This document shows, piece after piece, positions 46,423 to 54,909 of a stretch of 64,000 nt of DNA. The notes below the pieces were generated by a model that saw nothing but the letters and a program-made list of their open reading frames with translations, searched no databases and was not told where the DNA came from. Position 1 is the first letter of the stretch. Each line of letters starts with the position of its first letter. The DNA comes from Stenotrophomonas lactitubi (GTDB lineage: Bacteria; Pseudomonadota; Gammaproteobacteria; Xanthomonadales; Xanthomonadaceae): contig NZ_PHQX01000001.1 in the NCBI RefSeq assembly GCF_002803515.1, positions 1,302,001-1,366,000 of the forward strand. Direction: 5' to 3'. Both the position numbers and the translations under genes were made by a program.

Positions 46423-48593
46423 TGCAGACGATCGAGAACTTGCGCAGCGAGCCGGCCTACGACCCTGGTGCTGCAGACGTGGCCACCGCGGCTCCGCCCG
46501 ACGTGGAAGGCCACTCGCTCGACAGCCTGGAGAACCGCCGTCTCCACGCGAAGGTGCTGGACTACTGGTACACCGCCCTCGATGCGTTCTACGACAACCG
46601 CATCGAGCAGATGCTCGACTATGACTTCTACGACCACATCCAGTGGTCGGAAGAAGACCGGGCGGTGCTGGCAGCCCGGCACCAGGCGCCGCTGACCTAC
46701 AACAAGATCAAGATGGCCATTGACTGGGTCATTGGCACCGAGCGTCGCACCAGGATCGACGGGGTGGTGCATCCGCGAGCCGAGGACGATGTCGATATCG
46801 CCGCGGTCAAGTCGGAGCTGATGAAGTACCTCAGCGACACCAACCGCGTGCCCTGGGCGCGCAGCCAGGCTTTCAAGGACGCCGCGATCGCCGGCTGCGG
46901 GTGGACCGAGGAATCGATCCGGACGGACCGCGCTGAAGAGCCGGTGATGATCGGGCATATTCCCTGGCGGCAGATGCGTCGCGACCCGGTAAGCCGCGCC
47001 CTCGATCTGAGCGATTGCCGCTTCCTGCTGCGGGAGAAGTTCGCAGATCTGGACTATGCGGAGGCCATGTTCCCCGACCGGGTCGAGCTGGTGAATCGAG
47101 CGGCCCAAGACCACTACGACGGCGACAATGGTGCGTTCGACGAGGAACTGGACCTGCCGCAGGTGTTCCGCCGCTACGACAGTCGCGGTCACACGGTCAC
47201 CGGCCGACGCATCACGGGCCGTGCGTCCCTGGACAGCCGTTGCCGGCTGCGGGTACGCCTGATTGAGTGCTGGTTCAAACGCCCCGTAGCGCATAAGCGG
47301 CTGTGGGGTGGCGAGTACCGCGGCGATCGCTTCGACCCTAGCAACGCCCAGCACCAGCAGGCGCTGGCGGCGATGAAGAGCGAAGCTGCGCCGGTCTACT
47401 CCCTGTCCGACGCCGTGGTCGAGGAAATGTGGTGCGCGATCTTCACCGAGGGCGGACTGCTGCAGCTCAAGCGCAGCCCGTTCCGACATGGGAAGTTCCC
47501 CTACACCCCGTACTGGTGCTATCGCCGCAACCGGGACGGCATGGAGTACGGCCTGGTCCGCGGTGTGCGCGACTCGCAGGAAGATCTGAACAAGCGGATG
47601 AGCAAGCTGTTGTGGGCCCTGAGCACTAACCAGCTGTTCTATGAGGATGGCGCCATCGATGAGGACCGCATCGAGGAAGTGAAGCGCGAGATCGCCAAGC
47701 CCAACGGTGTGATTGCACTGAACAATGGCGGTCTGAAAAAAATCAAGGTGGAGCGAAACCTCGATGTGGCAGAGGCGCAGATCCAGCTGCTCGAGTTGGA
47801 CGCCGCTCACATCCACGACGGTACCGGCGTGAACCGCGAGCTGTTGGGCCGCGAGACCAACGCGGCCAGCGGCCGGGCGATCCTTGCCAAGCAGCAGGAA
47901 GGTGCGGTGGGAACAGCAGAGCTGTTCGACAATTACCGCTTGGGGATCCAGCTCAGCGGTGAAAAGCAGCTGTCGCTGACCGAGCAGTTCATGACCGAGG
48001 AACGGCAGTTCCGGATCGTCGGCGAACGCAAGGGTCTGGACTGGCGTGTGATCAACCAGCTGCGCCTGGACACGCTCAACAACGTCTGGGTGGTCGACAA
48101 CGACATCAGCCGCAACCAGGCCGACTTCATCGTGGACCAGCAGGACTTCCGCGAATCCATGCGCCAGGCTTTCGCCGAGCAGTTCTTCGACATGCTGGGC
48201 AAGCTGCCCCCGGATATGTCCATCCAGCTGCTGGACCTCGCTTTCGACATGATCGACATGCCCGGCAAGGACGAGGTCGTGCAACGAATCCGGAAGATCA
48301 CCGGCCAGTCGGACAACGACCAGGATGTCGACAGTCCCGAGGCGCAGGCCCGCCAACAGCAGGAATCGCAGGAGCGAGACGTGACCCTGCGCGAGCGCAT
48401 GGCGAAAGTGGGCCTGGATGAAGCCAAACGCGAAGAGGTCATGGCCAAGGCCAAGGCCCTTCAGATCAAGACCAAGGGCGACGCGCTGAACGTTGCCGAG
48501 CTGATCGAGCTCCTGCTCCCCCTCGCTCCGGCGGCAGACCGCCTCCTGAGCACCCAACAGCCCCCAGAGGAAACCGCTCATGCAGCAGCCTGA
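46422..48593 (+). CDS. Portal protein, P22-like
   Basis: A 723-residue protein, the right size for P22-type portals. Recognisable parts: NKIKMAIDWVIGTERRTRID (wing/stem region), AGCGWTEESIRTD, FRHGKFPYTPYWCYRRNRDG, and a long helical C-terminal barrel (LRERMAKVGLDEAKREEVMA). Twelve copies form the DNA entry ring at the head vertex and dock the terminase. Start at 46422 in a TGATG junction. Confidence 0.87.
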   Translation: MQTIENLRSEPAYDPGAADVATAAPPDVEGHSLDSLENRRLHAKVLDYWYTALDAFYDNRIEQMLDYDFYDHIQWSEEDRAVLAARHQAPLTYNKIKMAIDWVIGTERRTRIDGVVHPRAEDDVDIAAVKSELMKYLSDTNRVPWARSQAFKDAAIAGCGWTEESIRTDRAEEPVMIGHIPWRQMRRDPVSRALDLSDCRFLLREKFADLDYAEAMFPDRVELVNRAAQDHYDGDNGAFDEELDLPQVFRRYDSRGHTVTGRRITGRASLDSRCRLRVRLIECWFKRPVAHKRLWGGEYRGDRFDPSNAQHQQALAAMKSEAAPVYSLSDAVVEEMWCAIFTEGGLLQLKRSPFRHGKFPYTPYWCYRRNRDGMEYGLVRGVRDSQEDLNKRMSKLLWALSTNQLFYEDGAIDEDRIEEVKREIAKPNGVIALNNGGLKKIKVERNLDVAEAQIQLLELDAAHIHDGTGVNRELLGRETNAASGRAILAKQQEGAVGTAELFDNYRLGIQLSGEKQLSLTEQFMTEERQFRIVGERKGLDWRVINQLRLDTLNNVWVVDNDISRNQADFIVDQQDFRESMRQAFAEQFFDMLGKLPPDMSIQLLDLAFDMIDMPGKDEVVQRIRKITGQSDNDQDVDSPEAQARQQQESQERDVTLRERMAKVGLDEAKREEVMAKAKALQIKTKGDALNVAELIELLLPLAPAADRLLSTQQPPEETAHAAA

Positions 48594-49548
48594 CAACGCG
48601 GGCCAGCAGTCGCTGGCAGCGAACGAACTGGAAATGACCGAGGGCGAGCGCGCGGCGCTTGCCAGCGCTGACGAGACCACCCCCGGCGCCGCAGCCGCGG
48701 CAACCGGCGCGGCCGAGCCGGCCGCCGCCGCTGGCGGTGCAGCGACGCCGGCAGCTGACGCCTCAGCTGCTGCCGCTCCCGTTGAAGGAGCGACCCCGCC
48801 TGATGCGGCAGCCGCTGCAGAAGGTGCGCCTGCAGCACCGGCTGCAGTATCCGAGCCGGCGCCTGCGACGCCGTTCGTTCCCACGTACGCGGCCGACGAG
48901 CGCGACTACGGCAAGGAAATCGGGGACATCAACGGCAAGCTGCAGGCCCTGAAGGAGAAGTACAAGGCCGGCGACGTCGAGGACGAAGCCTACGAGCAGC
49001 AGTACGAGGATCTGCGAGACGAGCGCAGCCGCGTCGAGCGTGCCCAGGACATGGCCACCCTGCAGCAGCAGATGAGCCAGCAGAACGCCGACCAGTCCTG
49101 GGCGTACCTGCAGCGCCAGTTCCTCTCCCGCCCGGAGAACGCCGGCATTGCCGCCAGCCCGATGCGCTTCGCCGCGTGGGAGCAGGCCATGCAGAGCGTG
49201 GTAAACGAAGCCGCCGCTGCAGGGCGGCAGGTCACCGACTGGGACATCCTGGCTGGCGCGCGGGATCTGCTGGTGAGCGAGGGCCTGCTGCAGGCCTCGA
49301 CCGCCGCGACCGCGCCGCCCGTGGCGCAGCCGCCGGCGAAGCCGGATCGTGCCGCACCGCTGGGCGCTGTCCCGGCTACCCTGAGTACCGTGCCCGCCGC
49401 TGCCGACCCGACCTCCCGATCGACGGCTGACGCCGCTGCCGGCATGGACAACATCGAGGACATCGAGTCGTTCCTGGCCGGCAAGTCGGAGAGCGAACGC
49501 GATCGCATCCTGCGTGACGTGCCCGGTTCCTTCGTGGCGGACAACTGA
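48580..49548 (+). CDS. Scaffolding protein
   Basis: A 322-residue protein with an Ala/Pro-rich disordered N-terminal 95 residues, a charged coiled coil (GDINGKLQALKEKYKAGDVE, DLRDERSRVERAQDM), and another disordered stretch before a short acidic end. Composition and position between portal and capsid fit an internal scaffold. Confidence 0.75.
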   Translation: MQQPDNAGQQSLAANELEMTEGERAALASADETTPGAAAAATGAAEPAAAAGGAATPAADASAAAAPVEGATPPDAAAAAEGAPAAPAAVSEPAPATPFVPTYAADERDYGKEIGDINGKLQALKEKYKAGDVEDEAYEQQYEDLRDERSRVERAQDMATLQQQMSQQNADQSWAYLQRQFLSRPENAGIAASPMRFAAWEQAMQSVVNEAAAAGRQVTDWDILAGARDLLVSEGLLQASTAATAPPVAQPPAKPDRAAPLGAVPATLSTVPAAADPTSRSTADAAAGMDNIEDIESFLAGKSESERDRILRDVPGSFVADN

Positions 49549-49553
49549 GCCCC

Positions 49554-49769
49554 ATGCCCAAGCTGCACACCACCTTGGAGCCCGGCGACGTGGTCCTGAT
49601 CCCCTCCGGGTCGGGTGCGTCGATCACCTTCACCGAGAAGAGCGGCAAACGCTCGCGGGTGATCATCGAATCCAACACGCCGGTGACCATCACCCGAGCC
49701 GGTGAGCAGCAACCAACTGGCGGCGCGCTGCAGCGAGTAGCGCGTCGGCCAACGCCCACAACGGGCTGA
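49554..49769 (+). CDS. Small beta protein next to capsid gene
   Basis: A 71-residue, probably beta-rich protein (MPKLHTTLEPGDVVLIPSGS...) with a disordered tail. It may be a minor head component. No family recognised. Confidence 0.55.
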   Translation: MPKLHTTLEPGDVVLIPSGSGASITFTEKSGKRSRVIIESNTPVTITRAGEQQPTGGALQRVARRPTPTTG

Positions 49770-49847
49770 ACATCCTCAAAAACCTGCGCAGTAGTGCGGG
49801 TCAACGACAGAGGCGCAGAAGTGCCGTGATCTCCCTGGAGAAGCAAC

Positions 49848-50957
49848 ATGGCACAGACGATCGTGGGTCTGAACGACCCGAAGGCCCGGAAGCTGTGGTC
49901 CGCGGACCTCATGGTTTCGGTATCCAAACAGTCCTACTGGACGCGCAAGATGATGGGCAAGGGGTCGGAGACCTCGATGCCGGTGATGCTGCAGACCGAC
50001 CTGGAGCAGGAAGCCGGCGACACCATCAGCTACGACCTTTCCGTGCAGCTGACCGGTGGCGTCATCGAAGGCGACCAGAAGGCCGAGGGCAGGGGCGAGA
50101 AGCTCGACTTCTTCACCGACAAGGTCTTCATCGACCAGGCCCGCAAGCCGGTCAGCTGCGGTGGCCGTATGAGCCGCAAGCGCACCGTTCACGACCTGCG
50201 CAAGGTCGGCCGCAACCGCCTGACCGAGTTCTGGGCGCGCTTCTACGACGAGCTCTTCTTCATGTACGGCTCGGGCGCCCGCGGCATCAATGAGGACTAC
50301 AACGTCCCGCTGAACTACACCGGTCGTGCGGGCAACGCGTTCGAGGCACCGGACAGCTCGCACATCCTGTTCGGTGATGGCGCCAGCAAGGCTTCGCTGA
50401 CCTCGGCCGGCAAGATGAGCCGTGTCCTGATCGAGCGCGCCAATACCAAGGCGGCATCGCAGGGTGGCGGTTCGACCCAGGTGGCGGAGATCCAGCCGAT
50501 CACCATCGCCGGCGGCGAGCACTTCGTCACCGTCATGCACCCCTTCCAGGCGCATGACCTGAAGACCTCCACGGATCCGGGCAACTGGTTGGACATCCAG
50601 AAGGCTGCTGCAGCCTCCGAAGGTGCCAGCAACCCGATCTTCAAGGACAACCTGGGCATGATCGGCAACACGATCCTGCACAAGCACAAGTCCGTGGTGC
50701 GCTTCGGGGACTATGGTGCCGGCGGCAACGTCGCAGCGGCCCGCGCGCTGTTCCTTGGCCGCCAGGCCCTGGTGCTGGCCTTCGGTTCGCCGGGCAATGG
50801 ACTGCGCTTCGACTGGTCCGAGGTTCCGCTCGATCACGGCAACGACATCGAGATCTGCGCCGGCGCGATCTTCGGCATCAAGAAGACCCGCTTCAACGGT
50901 AAGGACTTCGGCACGATCGCCCTGGATACCGCCGCGGCCGATCCGAACCCGCAGTAA
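49848..50957 (+). CDS. Major capsid protein, N4-gp56 family
   Basis: A 369-residue HK97-fold capsid protein of the N4-gp56/DUF4043 type: KARKLWSADLMVSVSKQSYW, LTGGVIEGDQKAEGRGEKLD, FWARFYDELFFMYGSGARG, and the late HPFQAHDLKTSTDPGNWLDI. Its own ribosome-binding site GGAGAAGCAAC and the strong hairpin after the stop suit high expression. Confidence 0.9.
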   Translation: MAQTIVGLNDPKARKLWSADLMVSVSKQSYWTRKMMGKGSETSMPVMLQTDLEQEAGDTISYDLSVQLTGGVIEGDQKAEGRGEKLDFFTDKVFIDQARKPVSCGGRMSRKRTVHDLRKVGRNRLTEFWARFYDELFFMYGSGARGINEDYNVPLNYTGRAGNAFEAPDSSHILFGDGASKASLTSAGKMSRVLIERANTKAASQGGGSTQVAEIQPITIAGGEHFVTVMHPFQAHDLKTSTDPGNWLDIQKAAAASEGASNPIFKDNLGMIGNTILHKHKSVVRFGDYGAGGNVAAARALFLGRQALVLAFGSPGNGLRFDWSEVPLDHGNDIEICAGAIFGIKKTRFNGKDFGTIALDTAAADPNPQ

Positions 50958-50965
50958 ACGTCACT

Positions 50966-50995
50966 GCAGGAGCCCCGGCATGTCGGGGCTCCTGC
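50966..50995 (+). terminator. Strong hairpin after the capsid gene
   Basis: A stem of about 12 bp (GCAGGAGCCCCG / CGGGGCTCCTGC) with a six-base loop, nine bases after the capsid stop. It has no T-run, so it may stabilise capsid mRNA or cause partial attenuation. Confidence 0.55.
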
Positions 50996-51028
50996 GTTCA
51001 GAACCCACATCCTTCGCAGGAGAAATCC

Positions 51029-51475
51029 ATGTCCACGAAACTCGCAACTGGCCGCAACAGCGGCGCATCGTCGCCGGCCGCCGGCCTGGTGGTGGTCAAC
51101 GACTACAGCTGGCCCGTCGAGGCCGCCGCGGATGGCGACCTGGTGCTGATCGGTGAGCTGCCGGCCAACCACAAGCTGCACAGCCAGGGCTCGGGCCTGT
51201 TCGCCAAGCTGGACGCCGCCGACAAGCTGGCGGCCCAGAACGTCACCGTTTTCATTCCCGACGCAATCGACGGCGCATCGGCGGCCGGCAACACCGTCAT
51301 CGCCCCGACCGCGGTGGTTGCGGACACCGCGGCATTCACCCCGGTGGCCCTGCACCTGATCGCGGAGGCCCTGGGCTCCAAGCCGGTGAATCGTCCGGTT
51401 TACGTGAAGCTCAATACCGCCCCGGGTGCCCAGCAGGGCGAGCTGATCCTGCGCCTGGCCAGCTTCCCGGCCTGA
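51029..51475 (+). CDS. Head-associated (decoration-like) protein
   Basis: A 148-residue beta-rich protein directly after the capsid gene, starting MSTKLATGRNSGASSPAAGL, flanked by hairpins on both sides. Size, place and its own AGGAG site suggest a capsid decoration protein. Confidence 0.6.
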   Translation: MSTKLATGRNSGASSPAAGLVVVNDYSWPVEAAADGDLVLIGELPANHKLHSQGSGLFAKLDAADKLAAQNVTVFIPDAIDGASAAGNTVIAPTAVVADTAAFTPVALHLIAEALGSKPVNRPVYVKLNTAPGAQQGELILRLASFPA

Positions 51476-51488
51476 GCCCCCAACCGTA

Positions 51489-51512
51489 GCGGGGCTGCGG
51501 CTGCAGCCCCGC
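51489..51512 (+). terminator. Strong hairpin after the decoration-like gene
   Basis: A 10-bp perfect stem (GCGGGGCTGC / GCAGCCCCGC) with a four-base loop, just before the ribosome-binding site of the next gene; no T-run. Confidence 0.55.
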
Positions 51513-51528
51513 CTACCAGGAGCATCCA

Positions 51529-52083
51529 ATGCTGATTGCATGCAAATTCAAGCGTCCGAAGGCGCCTGTTGAGCTGGAAGGCACCGTGTATTTCTTCGTG
51601 CCGATTGATCCCGCCAATGCCGACTCGGAGCACGTCGCCGACATCGAAGACTCTGACCACATCCAGCGCCTGCTGGGCATTCCCGAGGCGTACTACATCG
51701 CCCGGGCACAGAGCCTGCAGACCGTCGCCAAGCCAGCACCGCCGACCGGCCAGGCCGCAGACCAGCTTCCGCCGCCGCCGGCAGGCGGCAGCATCGGTAC
51801 CGATGCCGGTGGCTCGGGCACTGATACCAGCACCAGCAGCACCAGCAGCAGCAGCGAGCCGCCGGCGGGCGCGAACGTCGCAGCTGCTCTGCCGCCGGAG
51901 ATCGTTGAAGCCGCGGCCCATCTGAACGGGTTGACCTGGCAGAAGCTGAAGGCCGAACTGGCCAAGGGTGGTATCGACAAGGTCGTCATCAAGGCCGCCC
52001 TCGACCTGGAACTGGCCAAGCCGGAACCCGACCAGCGCGGCACCACCCTGAAGGTGCTTGGCCAGGCGCTCGAGGAAGCCTGA
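51529..52083 (+). CDS. Head or connector protein with Ser/Thr-rich linker
   Basis: A 184-residue protein: a folded N-terminal domain (MLIACKFKRPKAPVELEGTV...), a low-complexity Pro/Gly/Ser/Thr linker (about 72-112, SGTDTSTSSTSSSSE), and a C-terminal helical part (LNGLTWQKLKAELAKGG) of the HeH/LEM-like type seen in some phage head proteins. Confidence 0.62.
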   Translation: MLIACKFKRPKAPVELEGTVYFFVPIDPANADSEHVADIEDSDHIQRLLGIPEAYYIARAQSLQTVAKPAPPTGQAADQLPPPPAGGSIGTDAGGSGTDTSTSSTSSSSEPPAGANVAAALPPEIVEAAAHLNGLTWQKLKAELAKGGIDKVVIKAALDLELAKPEPDQRGTTLKVLGQALEEA

Positions 52084-52084
52084 C

Positions 52085-52765
52085 GTGGAGGCGCGCACCC
52101 TCAGCCAATTGATCGAGGAATGCCGGGAAGAGCTCGACGACGACCGCGCTCCATATCTGTGGAGCAACGACGCGTTGACCCGGCACCTCAACGAAGCTGT
52201 GGAAGAGGCGTGCATTCGGGCGCGGTTGCTCGTGGAGAGTGGCCGCCCCGAAATCTGTCACATCAACCTGGAGCCCGGCCGGGCCGACTATCCGCTTCAT
52301 CCGACCGTTTACGTGATCCGACGTGCGGTGTTGGCCAGCAACCTGTCCGACCCACTCTGCAGGACCACCAGCGCCGCCCTGGATGGAAGGCATCACCACT
52401 GGCGCACTGAGGCAGGGTGCCCCGCGTACCTGGTGCGCGATCGACAGGCCCGCGAGGTGTCGGTGAGCCCGGTACCTACAGAGGTCGACGTCCTGCAGCT
52501 CACGCTGTGGCGCGTGCCGCAGGCAGCCGAGGCGATGGAGGACGGCGAGGACGAGCCGGTGATCGACGCCATCCATCACCGGAAGTTGGTGCACTGGGCC
52601 TGCTGGCGTGCCCTGAACAAGCGCGATTCCGAGCAACGGAGCACTGCGGACGCCGACCGCCACCTTGCACTGTTTGAGAGCTACTTCGGCGAGCGCCCGA
52701 CCGCGCGCGCGCTGCAGCAGCTGTCGATCGACCCCACCACCGGCACCCAACCCATGTGGTTCTGA
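52085..52765 (+). CDS. Head-tail adaptor protein (gp6/DUF6682-like)
   Basis: A 226-residue protein with the N-terminal pattern of podovirus adaptors (LSQLIEECREELDDDRAPYL, WSNDALTRHLNEAVEEACIR) and DAIHHRKLVHWACWRALNKR later on. It should form the ring below the portal. GTG start after GAGGAAGC. Confidence 0.7.
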   Translation: MEARTLSQLIEECREELDDDRAPYLWSNDALTRHLNEAVEEACIRARLLVESGRPEICHINLEPGRADYPLHPTVYVIRRAVLASNLSDPLCRTTSAALDGRHHHWRTEAGCPAYLVRDRQAREVSVSPVPTEVDVLQLTLWRVPQAAEAMEDGEDEPVIDAIHHRKLVHWACWRALNKRDSEQRSTADADRHLALFESYFGERPTARALQQLSIDPTTGTQPMWF

Positions 52766-52766
52766 C

Positions 52767-54080
52767 ATGCCCGTTCGCGATGACGACCTTCGCCCGGGTG
52801 GCCCTTGGCCACTGGGCATCAACAACGTCGCCGGGGAAGGGGCGTTGCCGACCGATGATGACGGGATCCCGCGCGCCCTTCGTGAGGCTGACAATGTCGA
52901 CCTCGACGCCGCTGGCAGGCCGCAGCGGCGCCGCGGGCACCAGCGCTTCCGCCCCGGTGCATTGACCCACTCGTTGTGGAGCCATGGGCACCTGCAGTAC
53001 GGGCTCTTCGTCGATGGTGGGCAGCTGCATGCCCTCCACGAGGATGAGCAAGTGGAAGCGCTGGGAATCGACGTTGGCCTGGATCCGCTGAGCTACGCGC
53101 TGATCGGCGATCGCGTCTTCTTCAGCAACAGCACGGCCAGCGGTGTCCTCGACATCGACCTGCAGGGACATCCTTGGTCGCCTGAGCACCCCGCGGGCCA
53201 GCCGGTACTGACACCGTCCGCCGCAAGTGCGCTGGCTCCAGGGCAGTATCAGGTCGCGGTGACGTTCATGGATCGGCTCGGCCGCGAGTCGGGCAGCACC
53301 CTGGCCGCGGCGATCGACATTGCCGAGGGCGGCGGGTTCGAGCTGAGCGATATTCCGCTGCCAGTGGCACCGGATACGGTTTCGGTTGCGGTGTACGTCT
53401 CGGGGCCGAATGATCAGGTACTGCGGCAGTACGCCGTGCTCCCGGCCGGCACCCGCTCGGCACCCGTGCTGTCAGCAGGCGAGGGAAGGGCGCTCACCAC
53501 ACAGTTTCTGCGGCCGCTGCCCTCGGGCCACATCGTGCGCGGCGGCCACGGCCGGCAGTTCGTTGCCTGTGGCCAGGAGGTGCTGTGGTCGGAGGCACTG
53601 CGCTACGGCATGTTCCGGCCAGCGGCCAGCCGCATGCGCTTCAATGCCCCGATCGATCTGATGGAGCCTATCGGCGACGGATTGCCGGACCGTGCTGGCC
53701 TCTACGTTGCAGCAGGTGCGCGTACCTATTGGTACGCCGGCGCCGACCCCAAGGACTTCAGCCAGGCAGTGGCGCGCGGCAGTGGCGCTGTGCCGGGCTC
53801 GGCCATGGTCGTCAACGGTGACGTGCTCGGGCTGCAATCCGCAGCACCGGTGCTGGTCTGGCTCGCCCGTGACGGGTACTTCTGCGTCGGGTTGCCTGGC
53901 GGCCAGGTGCAGGTGCTGAAGAAGGGGGAGGCGGTCGTCGATGATGCCGACCATGCCGCACTGCTGCTGCGCGACCAGGGTGGCCTCAGCCAACTCGTGG
54001 CAGCGCTGCGGGCACCCAAGGGCCAATCGCTGGCCGTCACCGACCGGGCAGTCGCCCACGTCATCCACCGAGACCCCTGA
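52767..54080 (+). CDS. Tail/neck structural protein
   Basis: A 437-residue beta-rich protein. The N-terminus (WPLGINNVAGEGALP, ALREADNVDLDAAGRPQRRR) follows a pattern common to tail-stabilisation or tubular proteins that bind under the adaptor. Repeated beta segments (GQYQVAVTFMDRLGRESGST) suggest a fibronectin-like part. Confidence 0.65.
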   Translation: MPVRDDDLRPGGPWPLGINNVAGEGALPTDDDGIPRALREADNVDLDAAGRPQRRRGHQRFRPGALTHSLWSHGHLQYGLFVDGGQLHALHEDEQVEALGIDVGLDPLSYALIGDRVFFSNSTASGVLDIDLQGHPWSPEHPAGQPVLTPSAASALAPGQYQVAVTFMDRLGRESGSTLAAAIDIAEGGGFELSDIPLPVAPDTVSVAVYVSGPNDQVLRQYAVLPAGTRSAPVLSAGEGRALTTQFLRPLPSGHIVRGGHGRQFVACGQEVLWSEALRYGMFRPAASRMRFNAPIDLMEPIGDGLPDRAGLYVAAGARTYWYAGADPKDFSQAVARGSGAVPGSAMVVNGDVLGLQSAAPVLVWLARDGYFCVGLPGGQVQVLKKGEAVVDDADHAALLLRDQGGLSQLVAALRAPKGQSLAVTDRAVAHVIHRDP

Positions 54081-54083
54081 GCC

Positions 54084-54257
54084 ATGGCTGTGTTGGCCAA
54101 GCCGGACGACGTGAAACGTCGCCTGGAGATCTGCCGTGCCTGTCCGAACGCCGAACGGCTGGGACGTCGCCTTTTCCTGCGCTGCAGTCTCTGCAGCTGT
54201 CCCCTGGCAAGCAAGACCCGATTCCAAGGGGCTTCCTGCCCCGCGGGCAAATGGTAA
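54084..54257 (+). CDS. Zinc-finger mini-protein (DUF6171-like)
   Basis: A 57-residue protein starting MAVLAKPDDVKRRLEICRAC. Cys positions ICRAC, RCSLCSC and the end SCPAGKW match the pattern of small phage zinc-finger proteins (C-x2-C ... C-x2-C-x-C ... CPxGKW). It fits neatly between the neighbouring genes (three bases after one stop, 19 before the next start). Confidence 0.7.
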   Translation: MAVLAKPDDVKRRLEICRACPNAERLGRRLFLRCSLCSCPLASKTRFQGASCPAGKW

Positions 54258-54276
54258 CCACCGAAGGAGAAACCCG

Positions 54277-54909
54277 ATGAACGTCATGAAGGCCCTGCAG
54301 AACCTGGGCACGGTGGGGCGCGACGCCGTTCGCGCCATCCGCCAGCACAGTTACGAAGTTACCGAGGCGGGCATCTACCTTCCCCGCGCGCGCGCGACCA
54401 TCGGCGGTGTCTTCCGACATGCCCATGCGCCGGCCGGCGGTGCGTTCGGGCCGTGGCAAGTCGATCCGAACCGACTGGTCAGCGAAGGCCTGAACTACAT
54501 CCTGAACAGCGCACTCGGCGCTGCCAGCCAGCAGACCGCCTTCTACCTGGCGCCGTTCTCCGGCAACGTGACGCCGGCAGCGGACTGGAAGGGATCCACC
54601 TTCAAGGACGTGGCCACCGAATTCACGGCCTACACCAACGCCAGCCGTCTGCCGTGGACTACCACGCCTTCCACGGCCGAGGCCATCGGCAACAGCGCCG
54701 CCCTGGCTGCGGCGACCCTGATCTATTCGGCTGGTGGACCGTACAACCTCTACGGCATCGGACTGCTGACTGGCTCGGCCAAGGGCGCGACGGCGAACAT
54801 CCTGGTCGCTGCCACCCGCTTCGCCACGCCTCGCACCAACCAGCTCGCTGGCGACAAGCTGGCGCTGGAGTATGTGCTGTCCGCCAAGGACGAGGGCGAC
54901 GTCAGCTGA
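54277..54909 (+). CDS. Hypothetical virion protein
   Basis: A 210-residue protein starting MNVMKALQNLGTVGRDAVRA, GGAGAAA upstream. The central part (LNYILNSALGAASQQTAFYL, APFSGNVTPAADWKGSTFKD) is a pattern found in structural genes of related podoviruses. TGATG coupling to the next gene. Confidence 0.6.
   Translation: MNVMKALQNLGTVGRDAVRAIRQHSYEVTEAGIYLPRARATIGGVFRHAHAPAGGAFGPWQVDPNRLVSEGLNYILNSALGAASQQTAFYLAPFSGNVTPAADWKGSTFKDVATEFTAYTNASRLPWTTTPSTAEAIGNSAALAAATLIYSAGGPYNLYGIGLLTGSAKGATANILVAATRFATPRTNQLAGDKLALEYVLSAKDEGDVS

Noticed and set aside
46251..48884. Long minus-strand frame opposite the portal gene
   Set aside because: Unnatural composition and no motifs; it is the mirror of the portal and scaffold genes.
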